This document shows positions 32,607 through 40,004 of a DNA stretch of 40,004 bases, piece by piece (position 1 is the stretch's first letter; the number at the start of each line of letters is the position of its first letter). The notes below the pieces were generated by a model that saw nothing but the letters and a program-made list of their open reading frames with translations, had not been told where the DNA came from and did no database searches. The position numbers and the translations under genes were made by a program. The stretch comes from Desulfofustis sp. (lineage in GTDB: Bacteria; Desulfobacterota; Desulfobulbia; Desulfobulbales; Desulfocapsaceae): NCBI GenBank assembly GCA_013042475.1, contig JABDQA010000115.1, forward strand, positions 1 through 40,004. Reading direction: 5' to 3'.

Positions 32607-34421
32607 GTGAACCACAACCATGATCAGCGCAGGATCGAAAAGAATGATCCGGAATCCACCCCGGTGTCTTTCACGGAACTCGTGCGTGGGCTGCTTGCCG
32701 ATCAGTTTGTCAACCACCGCCATCGTCTGATCATTGGGTTTATCGCGCTGATCAGTGTCGATTTTTTACAACTCAGCATTCCGCTCCTGGTCAAAAAAGC
32801 CATAGATTCCCTGGCTGCCCGGGACGCGACCATGACGGGACTGTTCTCACTGGCTGGAGCGATTCTGGCGATTGCCTTGTCAGTTGTGGCGCTTAGATTT
32901 GTCTGGCGCATGCTGATAATAGGTTTTTCCCGCTACCTGGAACGACACCTCAGAAACAGGATTTTCTCGCATATCCTGAGCATGGATCAGTATTTCTTCT
33001 CCAGGCGCTCTACCGGTGACATCATGGCCCACGGGTCCAATGACCTTGCGGCAGTTCAGATGGCCTGCGGCATGGGTATGGTGGCCGCCGTCGATGCTCT
33101 GGTTCTGTCCGTAGCCGCCATCGGCTTCATGATATATATACACCCGACACTTACTCTTTTTGCTCTTCTGCCCTTACCGTTTCTGGCACTTACCACCAGG
33201 TTTCTTTCCGCCAAGCTGCATCGCCGCTTCAACCAGGTGCAGGAGGAGTTTGCCCATCTGACCGAATTTGCCAGGTCAGCAGTCGTCTCCGTCAGACTGA
33301 TCAAGGCCTACACCCACGAGAAAAGTCAGGTTGAAGATTTCGACCAGCTTGGCAGAGGCTACGTGCATGCAAACATCAGAGTAGCACTCATCCAGGGACT
33401 CTTGTTTCCTGTCTCGACATTGATCGGCAATATCGGCCTGCTCATCGTATTGGTTTATGGGGGTAGGCTGGTTATCGACCAACAGATAACTATTGGCGAT
33501 TTCGCCGCGTTTACCACCTACCTGCAGATGCTCATCTGGCCGATGATGGCTGTAGGCTGGGTTGCAAACCTCACCCAGCGCGGGGTTACTGCACTCAGGA
33601 GGATCCATGGACTGGTGACCTCCGAGCCCATTCTGATCGACAGTTCTACTGCTTCTTCGGTACTTCCTTCCACTTCGGGATTCAAGGCCAGCAACCTGGA
33701 CTTTTCCTACCCCGATTCCGCCAGGACGCAGCTCTCGGGCATCAATTTTGATGTGAAATCAGGAATCATCGGCATCGCCGGCAGGACTGGCAGCGGCAAG
33801 ACCACGCTTTGCAAACTTCTGGTGCGACTCTATCCACTGGATCGCCAGGCGCTCTTCTATGGAGGGCGCGATGTAAATGAAATCCCTTATGAGTTATTGA
33901 GAACTCAGATAGCCTATGTGGGGCAGGAACCCATACTTTTCTCCGATACGATCTCGGCCAATATCGGTTTCGGCATCGATGAACCATCCATGGAAAAAAT
34001 CGAAGAGGCGGCGCGGGATGCGGGCATCCACCACGAGATTGTCAGTTTCAGCAACGGCTATGATACGGTAATCGGTGAGCGAGGAATAACGCTCTCAGGT
34101 GGACAGCGGCAGCGTATTGCCCTGGCCCGAGCCCTGATGTTCGACAGGCCTGTTCTGGTCATCGACGACGGTCTCTCGGCAGTGGACACCGCCACTGAGG
34201 ATATAATAGTATCCGCACTGCGCCACCGCTTCGCTGGGAGAACGGTCTTTATCGTCTCCAATCGTCTGAAGCTGCTCTCCATGACCGACCGTATCCTGAT
34301 TCTGGAAGAAGGAAAGCTGGTCGATGACGACGAGCACCATGCTCTGCTCGAAAGCAATGCATTTTACCAGGCGATGCACCTCAAGCAGATGCAAGAAAAC
34401 GAGGGGATGTCCCATGCGTGA
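32607..34421 (+). CDS. ABC exporter half-transporter with degenerate ATPase site
   Basis: 604 residues starting at GTG 32607. Six membrane helices in residues about 40-320 (ABC transporter type 1 fold), then an ATPase domain: Walker A GRTGSGKT (392-399), canonical signature LSGGQ (496-500), Walker B VLVIDD with Asp521 in place of the catalytic Glu, and Asn552 where the switch His should be (IVSNRLK). It therefore supplies a good signature motif but a poor catalytic site. It overlaps the second ABC gene by 8 bases, so both halves are made together as a heterodimer in the inner membrane. Substrate unknown; relatives (MdlAB, TM287/288, LmrCD types) export lipids or drugs. Confidence 0.93.
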   Translation: MNHNHDQRRIEKNDPESTPVSFTELVRGLLADQFVNHRHRLIIGFIALISVDFLQLSIPLLVKKAIDSLAARDATMTGLFSLAGAILAIALSVVALRFVWRMLIIGFSRYLERHLRNRIFSHILSMDQYFFSRRSTGDIMAHGSNDLAAVQMACGMGMVAAVDALVLSVAAIGFMIYIHPTLTLFALLPLPFLALTTRFLSAKLHRRFNQVQEEFAHLTEFARSAVVSVRLIKAYTHEKSQVEDFDQLGRGYVHANIRVALIQGLLFPVSTLIGNIGLLIVLVYGGRLVIDQQITIGDFAAFTTYLQMLIWPMMAVGWVANLTQRGVTALRRIHGLVTSEPILIDSSTASSVLPSTSGFKASNLDFSYPDSARTQLSGINFDVKSGIIGIAGRTGSGKTTLCKLLVRLYPLDRQALFYGGRDVNEIPYELLRTQIAYVGQEPILFSDTISANIGFGIDEPSMEKIEEAARDAGIHHEIVSFSNGYDTVIGERGITLSGGQRQRIALARALMFDRPVLVIDDGLSAVDTATEDIIVSALRHRFAGRTVFIVSNRLKLLSMTDRILILEEGKLVDDDEHHALLESNAFYQAMHLKQMQENEGMSHA

Positions 34422-36219
34422 TTTCGGTTACATGGAAAAAGGACAGTCCTCTTCCCTCTATGATTATAAGCTCTGGGTTCGGATCCTGCGAATCAGCAGC
34501 GGTTTCAAAGTACCAATCGGCATCGCCGTCGCTCTCTCTCTCGGAGCCACTTTTGCAGCACTTAGTGTTCCCTATCTGATGAAGACGGGCATCGACTCCT
34601 ATATCACCGTCACCACTATCCCCGTCGACCAACGCTATGGCGGATTAGGCAAAATCGGCCTGATTATTGGTGTGCTGATAAGCATCGGTTTCGCACTCAC
34701 CTTTATCCAGGCAGTGCTGCTCGAGTGGGTCGGCCAGTCGGTGATGCACCGAATCCGGCAGCGGCTGTTCAACCATATTCTCAATCTCGATCTCAGTTTT
34801 CTCACCAACCAGCCCGCCGGCAGGCTGGTCACGCGGCTGACCAACGATGTGCAGAACATGTATGAAATGTTCACTTCGGTATTGGTCACCATGTTCAACG
34901 ACATTCTTCGCCTCATCGGAATCCTGGTGGTTCTTTACCTTCTCAATGTGCAGCTGGCGCTGGTCATGACAATCTTTGTGCCTTTGGCTCTTATCATGAC
35001 TTTGGTGTTCTCAGGGCTGGCCAGGGAAAAATTTCGGGCTATCAGGTCCCAACTTTCTAGGATTAACAGCTTCGTACAGGAATCGGTGTCCGGTATATCC
35101 ATCGTTCAATTGTTTGGTCAGCAGCGCCAGTGGTACGAAAAATTCGATTCTCTGAGTGGTGAGTATCTGAGCAGGACTCTCAAGCAAATCCGGCTGTTTG
35201 CTGCCTTTATGCCGCTCACCGAATTCATGAGCTGGACTGCAGTGGGATTGATTCTGCTTTACGGGGGAAATCTGGTTATTGACCGCTCTCTGAGCATCGG
35301 TGAATTGATCGCCTTTATCGCCTATATGCGGCTTTTTTTTCAGCCACTCAGGGAATTGGCCCAGAAGTATTCAATAGTTCAGTCCGCTCTGGCTTCTGCC
35401 GAGCGCATTTTCGAAATGCTCGATACCGACCGGCAGATTATCGAGCGTGAAGAGGTACATCAATTGCCCGAGCCCAGAGGTGCCCTGTCTTTCTCTTCGG
35501 TCACCTTCGGCTACGATGCAGAAGAGCCTGTCATCAAAGGCCTCGATCTTGAAATCGGCGCCGGGGAGACAATCGCAGTCGTCGGTCCCACTGGTTCCGG
35601 GAAATCAACACTTATCAGTCTGCTGCTCAGATTTTACGACCCCCAACAGGGAATCATTCAAATTGACGGCTGTCCTATCGGAAATCTAGGCCTCCGCGAC
35701 CTGCGCACCATCGTCGGGGTGATACTTCAGGATGTCTTCATCCTCGACGATACCCTGCTCAGAAACATCGTAATGGACAGTGGAGCCTCGAGGGAACATG
35801 TGGAAGAGATCATTGAAAACTCAGGCATGACTCCTTTTATCGACAAACTGGAACAGGGGCTCGATACCAGAATCGGTGACGGCGGTCGAGAACTTTCCAC
35901 CGGGGAAAAGCAGTTACTTGCCTTTGCCAGGGCTCTGTGTCGAAACCCGGCGGTGCTCATCCTCGACGAGGCCACCGCCTTTATCGATTCCGAGACAGAA
36001 TCGATTCTCGAGGATGCCATCGATCGACTCGAGAACCGTACCTCAATCATCATCGCCCACCGTCTGTCAACCATTAAACGAGCTGATAGAATAGTGGTAA
36101 TGAAAGATGGCACCATCGTCGAACAGGGCAGCCACGAAACACTTTTAAAGCGAGGGGCCCATTATGCCAAGCTGGTCGAGCTCGACACCTTTGAGTCGGC
36201 ATTAGAGGGGAAAGAATGA
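34414..36219 (+). CDS. ABC exporter half-transporter with consensus ATPase residues
   Basis: 601 residues from ATG 34414, which has GAGGGG seven bases upstream; the frame is open to 34324, but those codons overlap the first ABC gene. Membrane helices fill about 30-320. Walker A GPTGSGKS (391-398), Walker B LILDEA with catalytic Glu519, and switch His549 (IIAHRLST) are intact, while the signature is LSTGEKQ (494-500) rather than LSGGQ. This is the exact complement of its partner: the heterodimer would have one competent ATP site (this Walker A/B/His with the partner LSGGQ) and one degenerate site. The stop overlaps the glycosyltransferase ATG (ATGA), so export and glycosylation are probably linked. 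Confidence 0.94.
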   Translation: MRDFGYMEKGQSSSLYDYKLWVRILRISSGFKVPIGIAVALSLGATFAALSVPYLMKTGIDSYITVTTIPVDQRYGGLGKIGLIIGVLISIGFALTFIQAVLLEWVGQSVMHRIRQRLFNHILNLDLSFLTNQPAGRLVTRLTNDVQNMYEMFTSVLVTMFNDILRLIGILVVLYLLNVQLALVMTIFVPLALIMTLVFSGLAREKFRAIRSQLSRINSFVQESVSGISIVQLFGQQRQWYEKFDSLSGEYLSRTLKQIRLFAAFMPLTEFMSWTAVGLILLYGGNLVIDRSLSIGELIAFIAYMRLFFQPLRELAQKYSIVQSALASAERIFEMLDTDRQIIEREEVHQLPEPRGALSFSSVTFGYDAEEPVIKGLDLEIGAGETIAVVGPTGSGKSTLISLLLRFYDPQQGIIQIDGCPIGNLGLRDLRTIVGVILQDVFILDDTLLRNIVMDSGASREHVEEIIENSGMTPFIDKLEQGLDTRIGDGGRELSTGEKQLLAFARALCRNPAVLILDEATAFIDSETESILEDAIDRLENRTSIIIAHRLSTIKRADRIVVMKDGTIVEQGSHETLLKRGAHYAKLVELDTFESALEGKE

Positions 36220-37265
36220 AAGCTGAGTTGCTCTGGTGGGGGCGCTTCGATCCCGAATATTCCCGCAACCGAATTCTCAGATCGCTGCTCGAAAAGAACG
36301 GGCTAGGGCTGAGGGATTTCAGACCGCAGTCGTCATTGCTGGGTTCGATAGAAGCAGCAATCCGCCGCCCTGACCCTGGCGATGCGCTGTGGGTCCCCTG
36401 CTTTCGGCACCGGGACTTCAACTCGGCCCGACGTTATGCTGACAAGTACAGGCTCAAACTAATCTTTGACCCACTCATCTCCAGCTGGGACAAAGTGGTG
36501 CATGAGCGAGGGAAGTATCACATCGACCACAGTAAAGCCAAAACTCTTCTGCAGTGGGAACGATCACTCTTCGCCAGGGCCGACATCGTGGTCGCCGATA
36601 CCCGTCCCCATGCCGACTTCTTTATTGATCAGCTTGAAGCTCCTGCCTCCCACACCCATGTAGTCCCAGTAGGAGCAGAGGAAACTCTTTTTACTCGCCA
36701 GCTACCCAAGATTTATTCTAATTCACCTGAGATATTGTTCTTCGGCAGTTTCATTGGCCTGCAGGGACCGCAGCATATCGTTGAGGCGGCACGCCTGGTT
36801 CCCGAGGTCCGCTGGACTCTGCTGGGAGACGGCCCGCTTAGAAATCATTGTGAAGCGTTAGCCAAGGACGCCCCTAATGTGCTATTTGAAGACTGGATCG
36901 CTTATCGAAAGCTGCCGGGAAGAATCGCCCAGGCCGACATAGTAATGGGAATTTTCGGGGATTCACCAAAGGCCGGCAGGGTCGTTCCCAACAAAGTCTA
37001 CCAGGCCCTGGCCTGCGGCCGTCCGGTGGTGACCAGGGAATCAACCGCCTATCCACCTGAACTGCAAGCAAACCCGAGCAGCGGGCTAGTTTTCACCGCT
37101 CCTGCTGATCCCAATGCCCTCGCCACCGAGGTGAGCAACCTTATTACCAGGCCTGAAGGGCTCTCGGCACTCGCAACTCAGGCCGGCAACACTTATGAGC
37201 AGTATTTCTCAATGACCCAGACTGAATTGGGGCTTCTAAAAGTTCTCTCCGATCTGAATCTGTAG
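36216..37265 (+). CDS. GT4-like (GT-B fold) glycosyltransferase
   Basis: 349 residues. The C-terminal half shows ILFFGSFIGLQGPQHIVEAARLVP, WTLLGDGPLRNHCEAL, and VVPNKVYQALACGRPVVTRES, with the Glu/Ala/Cys-Gly-Arg-Pro-Val-Val pattern of GT4 donor-binding sites. The N-terminus (RFDPEYSRNRILRSLL) is short for the family. It is cytosolic or peripheral and transfers a sugar from a nucleotide donor; the acceptor is unknown. ATGA overlap with the second ABC gene places it in that operon, so a glycolipid or glycan precursor exported by the ABC pair is a reasonable guess. Confidence 0.88.
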   Translation: MKAELLWWGRFDPEYSRNRILRSLLEKNGLGLRDFRPQSSLLGSIEAAIRRPDPGDALWVPCFRHRDFNSARRYADKYRLKLIFDPLISSWDKVVHERGKYHIDHSKAKTLLQWERSLFARADIVVADTRPHADFFIDQLEAPASHTHVVPVGAEETLFTRQLPKIYSNSPEILFFGSFIGLQGPQHIVEAARLVPEVRWTLLGDGPLRNHCEALAKDAPNVLFEDWIAYRKLPGRIAQADIVMGIFGDSPKAGRVVPNKVYQALACGRPVVTRESTAYPPELQANPSSGLVFTAPADPNALATEVSNLITRPEGLSALATQAGNTYEQYFSMTQTELGLLKVLSDLNL

Positions 37266-37273
37266 GCTTTATC

Positions 37274-37294
37274 CACCGAGCCTCCTGGTTGGTG
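37274..37294. terminator. Weak hairpin between convergent glycosyltransferase genes
   Basis: CACC (37274-37277) pairs with GGTG (37291-37294) and AGCC (37279-37282) with GGTT, including one G-T pair and a bulged base, around a TCCT loop. A short TTT follows on the plus strand. It lies in the 30-base gap between convergent stops and might end both transcripts. Confidence 0.3.
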
Positions 37295-37295
37295 T

Positions 37296-38114
37296 TTAAA
37301 TATGATCCAACTTCTTGAAGTGAACCCTGAACAGCCAGTAAGGAATATAGCAGGGTAAAACATCAGGATGCTGCGCCAGGCTGTAATTGAAGCTCATCTG
37401 ATCACGCTTGGACCAGTCGAGGAGCTGGTTGAACCAGGTCTCCATTAGTGATTCAATCTGGCGATCTCCCGGCCGCCTGATCAACAGGCGGGCGTTGATG
37501 TGCGGAAAAGAATCGCTGAACTTCTCCTGATCGGTATAAAAGTGATACTGTTGTTCCAATAGCTTGGGATCGCCCCTGCAGGTCCGTGTGCACAACTCCA
37601 CCTCCTGCTCGAGAGACGAATGGAAAGGGTGATAGAGCAAGCCAAGCGCGCGATCCGGCGCTAATGCATGGGAGAGGAAACTGTCAAGATCGCCACGGAT
37701 ACGGATATTGGCATCCAAATAGACACTGATGTCATAGTCCGAATCAATCAGGTGATTTTTTAGTTTATAATACCTCGACAGAAGAATCGGGTCCAGACCG
37801 TCTTCATTGCCGACTAACTTGATCTTCCAGGTATCTGAGGAAAGCGATGGATTGTCTGTGACACAGACGAAATCCCATTTTTTTGAACGGGAAAGAGAAG
37901 GCGGAATTTCATTCAACTGATCATACCCCCCGGTCAGGACGGTGTAGAGCAGTTTCTTCCGGCTCTTGTAGAGGTTTGAGCCAATTGATCTGATCAGGGG
38001 AGGTCGTTTCGTCAGGTAGGTGATTAGATAGCGGCTCACCAATGCAACATATCCGGACCGGCTCCCCTGTCCGATTGAATAGTTATATTTGTCAAGATGT
38101 TCAAGAAAGAGCAT
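37296..38114 (-). CDS. DUF616/TOD1-like glycosyltransferase-domain protein
   Basis: 272 residues, soluble, no signal peptide. It shows the DUF616 pattern: LLYTVLTGGYDQL near residue 56, WDFVCVTDN, a block around SRYYKLKNHLIDSDYDISVYLDANIRI with the DxN variant of a DxD motif, LGLLYHPFH, INARLLIRRPGD, and the terminal RDQMSFNYSL. The family is regarded as a GT-A-like glycosyltransferase group, with biochemistry little studied. It is convergent with the glycosyltransferase of the ABC operon and divergent from the TolC gene, so the three may all serve surface polysaccharide or glycolipid assembly. Confidence 0.82.
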   Translation of the reverse strand: MLFLEHLDKYNYSIGQGSRSGYVALVSRYLITYLTKRPPLIRSIGSNLYKSRKKLLYTVLTGGYDQLNEIPPSLSRSKKWDFVCVTDNPSLSSDTWKIKLVGNEDGLDPILLSRYYKLKNHLIDSDYDISVYLDANIRIRGDLDSFLSHALAPDRALGLLYHPFHSSLEQEVELCTRTCRGDPKLLEQQYHFYTDQEKFSDSFPHINARLLIRRPGDRQIESLMETWFNQLLDWSKRDQMSFNYSLAQHPDVLPCYIPYWLFRVHFKKLDHI

Positions 38115-38227
38115 CGGTTCACTCGACTACTGAAATATCCACAGCGTAGGATACCACTTTTGGGATATGGAAAAATAGAATTTTTTGTTTGGTTCAATAT
38201 AGTTAGTGCGCTAATATAACTTAATCT

Positions 38228-38256
38228 TTGACTTTATGTGAAGAGTTTCTTATACC
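38228..38256 (+). promoter_or_regulatory. Sigma-70-type promoter of the TolC-family gene
   Basis: TTGACT at 38228-38233, a 17-base spacer, and TATACC at 38251-38256, in an AT-rich intergenic region. Transcription near 38263 would leave a leader of about 55 bases with AAAGGG before the ATG at 38319. Pattern match. Confidence 0.55.
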
Positions 38257-38318
38257 TATTTAAGTTTTTTGTTAACTATCGTCTCAAACTACTGAATCTT
38301 TTCTGAAAGGGTTTGGAT

Positions 38319-39692
38319 ATGCGATTAAAATTATTAGTTATCACAGGACTATTCCAAGTGCTGCCACTAATACTGGTCGGTGGAATACCTAATCTCGGCA
38401 AAGCCGCCGAGGCGTTGAAACCACCTGAAGTCTGGACTTCCAGGGAGGCAGTCATTTTTGGGCTGAAGAATAGTCCAAACAGTCGCATAGCCTTCCAACG
38501 CATTGCCGCCGCCCAGGCTGCCCAGGCTGAAGCTGATGCATTGCTCAAACACCCTCGATTGGATCTCAGTGGCTTCTACGGTCAAACTAACAACCCCCTG
38601 CTGTCGTTCGGCAACATTTTGAACCAGGGCGCCTTTTCTGATGATATCGATTTCAACTCTCCGGGGCAAACAGACAATCTCAATTTGAAGGCTGAACTCA
38701 GCTATCGTTTTTACAATGGCGGCCGTGATCAGGCCTTGGTGGACAGTGCCGAATCAGGCTATCTTGCAAGCCAGGCCGGCCTCAAAGAAGTTCAGCATCA
38801 GCTCGGCTATGAAATCCTCAAAGCTTTTTACTACATAGTCCAGGCTCAAGATCAGCATGAGGCCCGTCGGGCTGAACTCGCAGCTATTGCGAGCTCTCTT
38901 GAAGTGGCCAAGGCCAGATTCGAAGCCGGTGATCTGCTGAAGACTGAAGTTCTCAATTTTGAAGTCCAGAAAGCACGCACCAGCGAAAACCTGATCATTG
39001 CCGAGCATCAAAAAGATCTGGCTGAAAAGTCATTCCTCAATCTGCTCGGACTGGAAAAAGGTAATGTGGTCATCTCCAGCGAAGACGAATCCCTGCTCAA
39101 TGCCCCTGAGGTAAACAACCGAAGGGAACGACCCGAACTTGCCAGACTATCGGCCGCGCTGCAGGGTGCCGAGGCAGAGCTTAGGCGCACTCGGGGCAAT
39201 AATCTGCCAACCTTGGATGGATTTGCGAGCTATCAATATGACTATGGCTGGATAAATGACGGCTCCGGTGATTCCTGGGCAGCCGGCGTAAAAGTTAACT
39301 ACAACCTCTGGGACGGTCGTAGGGACAATGCAGAGATGGTGCGAAAAGAAGCTGAATACCAGGCCCTGGTCGAAGAACTGCAAAAACTTAAACTGGCCAT
39401 TAATCTCGATATTGAAGAAGCCGTGCTAAATTATCAGCAGGCCGTTAAACGAAGAAGCGTTACCGATAAAATGGTGGAAGTCGCCCAGGAAAGCGCCCAA
39501 CTCAGTCGGGAACGTTTCAAAGAGGGAGTTATCCTCTCCTCCGACGTGCTGGATACCGAAGTCAGACTCACCGATACGCTTGTGCGCCACTCCGCCGCCA
39601 GGGCCAATCACCGAATAGCCACCGCTAACTTGCGGCGTGCTTTGGGCCATCAGCAATATATGACGACCACCGAAGAGTTATTGGAGAACTAA
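38319..39692 (+). CDS. TolC-family outer-membrane efflux channel
   Basis: 457 residues from ATG 38319 (AAAGGG seven bases upstream; a TTG two codons earlier is less likely). A signal peptide (about 1-30) leads to two repeated helical hairpins of the TolC/OEP family: REAVIFGLKNSPNSRIAF, LDLSGFYGQTNNPL, LNLKAELSYRFYNGGR, then the second repeat with RPELARLSAALQGAEAELRRTRGNNLPTLDGFASYQYDYG, VNYNLWDGR and a C-terminal RRALGH. It would form the outer-membrane trimeric channel of a tripartite pump. The next gene, two bases away, encodes the periplasmic adaptor, so an inner-membrane RND or ABC pump gene should lie beyond the window. Confidence 0.93.
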   Translation: MRLKLLVITGLFQVLPLILVGGIPNLGKAAEALKPPEVWTSREAVIFGLKNSPNSRIAFQRIAAAQAAQAEADALLKHPRLDLSGFYGQTNNPLLSFGNILNQGAFSDDIDFNSPGQTDNLNLKAELSYRFYNGGRDQALVDSAESGYLASQAGLKEVQHQLGYEILKAFYYIVQAQDQHEARRAELAAIASSLEVAKARFEAGDLLKTEVLNFEVQKARTSENLIIAEHQKDLAEKSFLNLLGLEKGNVVISSEDESLLNAPEVNNRRERPELARLSAALQGAEAELRRTRGNNLPTLDGFASYQYDYGWINDGSGDSWAAGVKVNYNLWDGRRDNAEMVRKEAEYQALVEELQKLKLAINLDIEEAVLNYQQAVKRRSVTDKMVEVAQESAQLSRERFKEGVILSSDVLDTEVRLTDTLVRHSAARANHRIATANLRRALGHQQYMTTTEELLEN

Positions 39693-39694
39693 TT

Positions 39695-40004
39695 ATGAGT
39701 ACCGCATGGCCTCACTATTTTGTCGCCTCTGTGTCTACCCTGCTGCTTATGCTGACCAGTTGTGAATCAGAGCAAAACGCTCATCGTCAAACAGCAGGGG
39801 AACTGGAGCCTCTTGAGGTAGAGGTGCTCACCGCAGAAGAAATTATACCGCCTCGTCAAGTGGAGATTATGGCTTCGGTGGAAGCCGCTCAAAGTGCTTC
39901 CATCGCTGCCAAAATAAGCGGCAACATCACAGAACTTCCAGTAAACCTCGGATCCAAAGTAAGTTCAGGTGATATTCTGGTGATCATCAGCGCCGATGAG
40001 ATCA
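39695..40004 (+). CDS. RND/HlyD-type periplasmic adaptor lipoprotein, 3' end cut by window edge
   Basis: 103 codons are visible from ATG 39695, preceded by GGAG. A short lipoprotein signal ends in the lipobox LTSC (Cys27 or so). The mature part shows LEPLEVEVLTAEEI, VEIMASVEAAQSASIAAKISGNI and VNLGSKVSSGDILVII, the lipoyl/barrel-sandwich half of membrane-fusion proteins. Translated by me because no stop is in the window. It follows the TolC gene by two bases and should bridge that channel to an inner-membrane transporter encoded downstream. Confidence 0.85.
   Translation, partial: MSTAWPHYFVASVSTLLLMLTSCESEQNAHRQTAGELEPLEVEVLTAEEIIPPRQVEIMASVEAAQSASIAAKISGNITELPVNLGSKVSSGDILVIISADEI

Noticed and set aside
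1-40004. CRISPR arrays, tRNA or rRNA genes, insertion sequences and prophage
   Set aside because: Scanned for regular direct repeats, conserved RNA segments and transposase or integrase motifs; none seen. The window is ordinary chromosomal coding sequence apart from the items listed.

Overview
The window looks like a chromosomal segment of an anaerobic Gram-negative bacterium, most likely a sulfate reducer of the Desulfobacterota (a Desulfobulbales-like lineage is my best guess). Reasons are gene content: a Desulfovibrio-type single-cluster ferredoxin, an A-type flavodiiron protein, hybrid cluster protein next to a small assimilatory-type siroheme reductase and a cluster-bearing ferredoxin, an ADP-forming acyl-CoA synthetase, and outer-membrane lipoproteins and TolC. 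No rRNA, tRNA, dsr or apr genes are present, so the lineage is inferred. I saw no phage, insertion sequence or CRISPR array.

Layout. (1) 1-7134, minus strand: a tight run reading right to left: ferredoxin, a broken TVP38-like membrane gene, two exported proteins (DUF547, DUF3047), a double-domain ribonuclease HI, uvrB, a lysophospholipid-acyltransferase-like protein and cobyrinate a,c-diamide synthase (cut by the window edge). (2) 7277-15927, plus strand: a redox and stress block. It holds flavodiiron protein, an unrecognised 159-residue protein, a rhodanese-ferritin fusion, a rhodanese-metallo-beta-lactamase fusion, a small zinc-ribbon protein, a methyltransferase, then hcp, a small siroheme protein and a ferredoxin. 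The last three carry two near-identical TTGAC-N4-GTCAA operators, each 35 bp (start to start) ahead of a -10 element. (3) 16017-21395, minus: YkgJ-like cysteine-cluster protein, CoA-transferase fused to a GNAT domain, ADP-forming acyl-CoA synthetase and a CBS-domain protein, which looks like an acyl-CoA/acetate energy module. (4) 21396-21938: the only long gene-free stretch, with palindromes. (5) 21939-29259: cell-wall genes, namely a TPR lipoprotein and an unusually long class A penicillin-binding protein (minus), divergent from an MltD-type lytic transglycosylase (plus). (6) 29334-32462: TraB-family membrane protein, YhbY, an iron-type alcohol dehydrogenase and a tiny lipoprotein. (7) 32607-38114: a heterodimeric ABC exporter translationally coupled to a glycosyltransferase, facing a DUF616 glycosyltransferase-like gene. 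(8) 38228-40004: a TolC-family channel followed by an RND/HlyD-type adaptor lipoprotein (cut by the edge).

The most interesting items are: a ribonuclease HI whose second RNase H domain has lost every catalytic residue; the paired operators with identical promoter geometry in the hcp block; adjacent rhodanese fusions to two different iron-protein folds; an internally deleted TVP38 gene; a penicillin-binding protein with a roughly 200-residue extra insertion next to a TPR lipoprotein, which could be an LpoA-like activator pair; and an ABC pair with perfectly complementary degenerate and consensus ATP sites.
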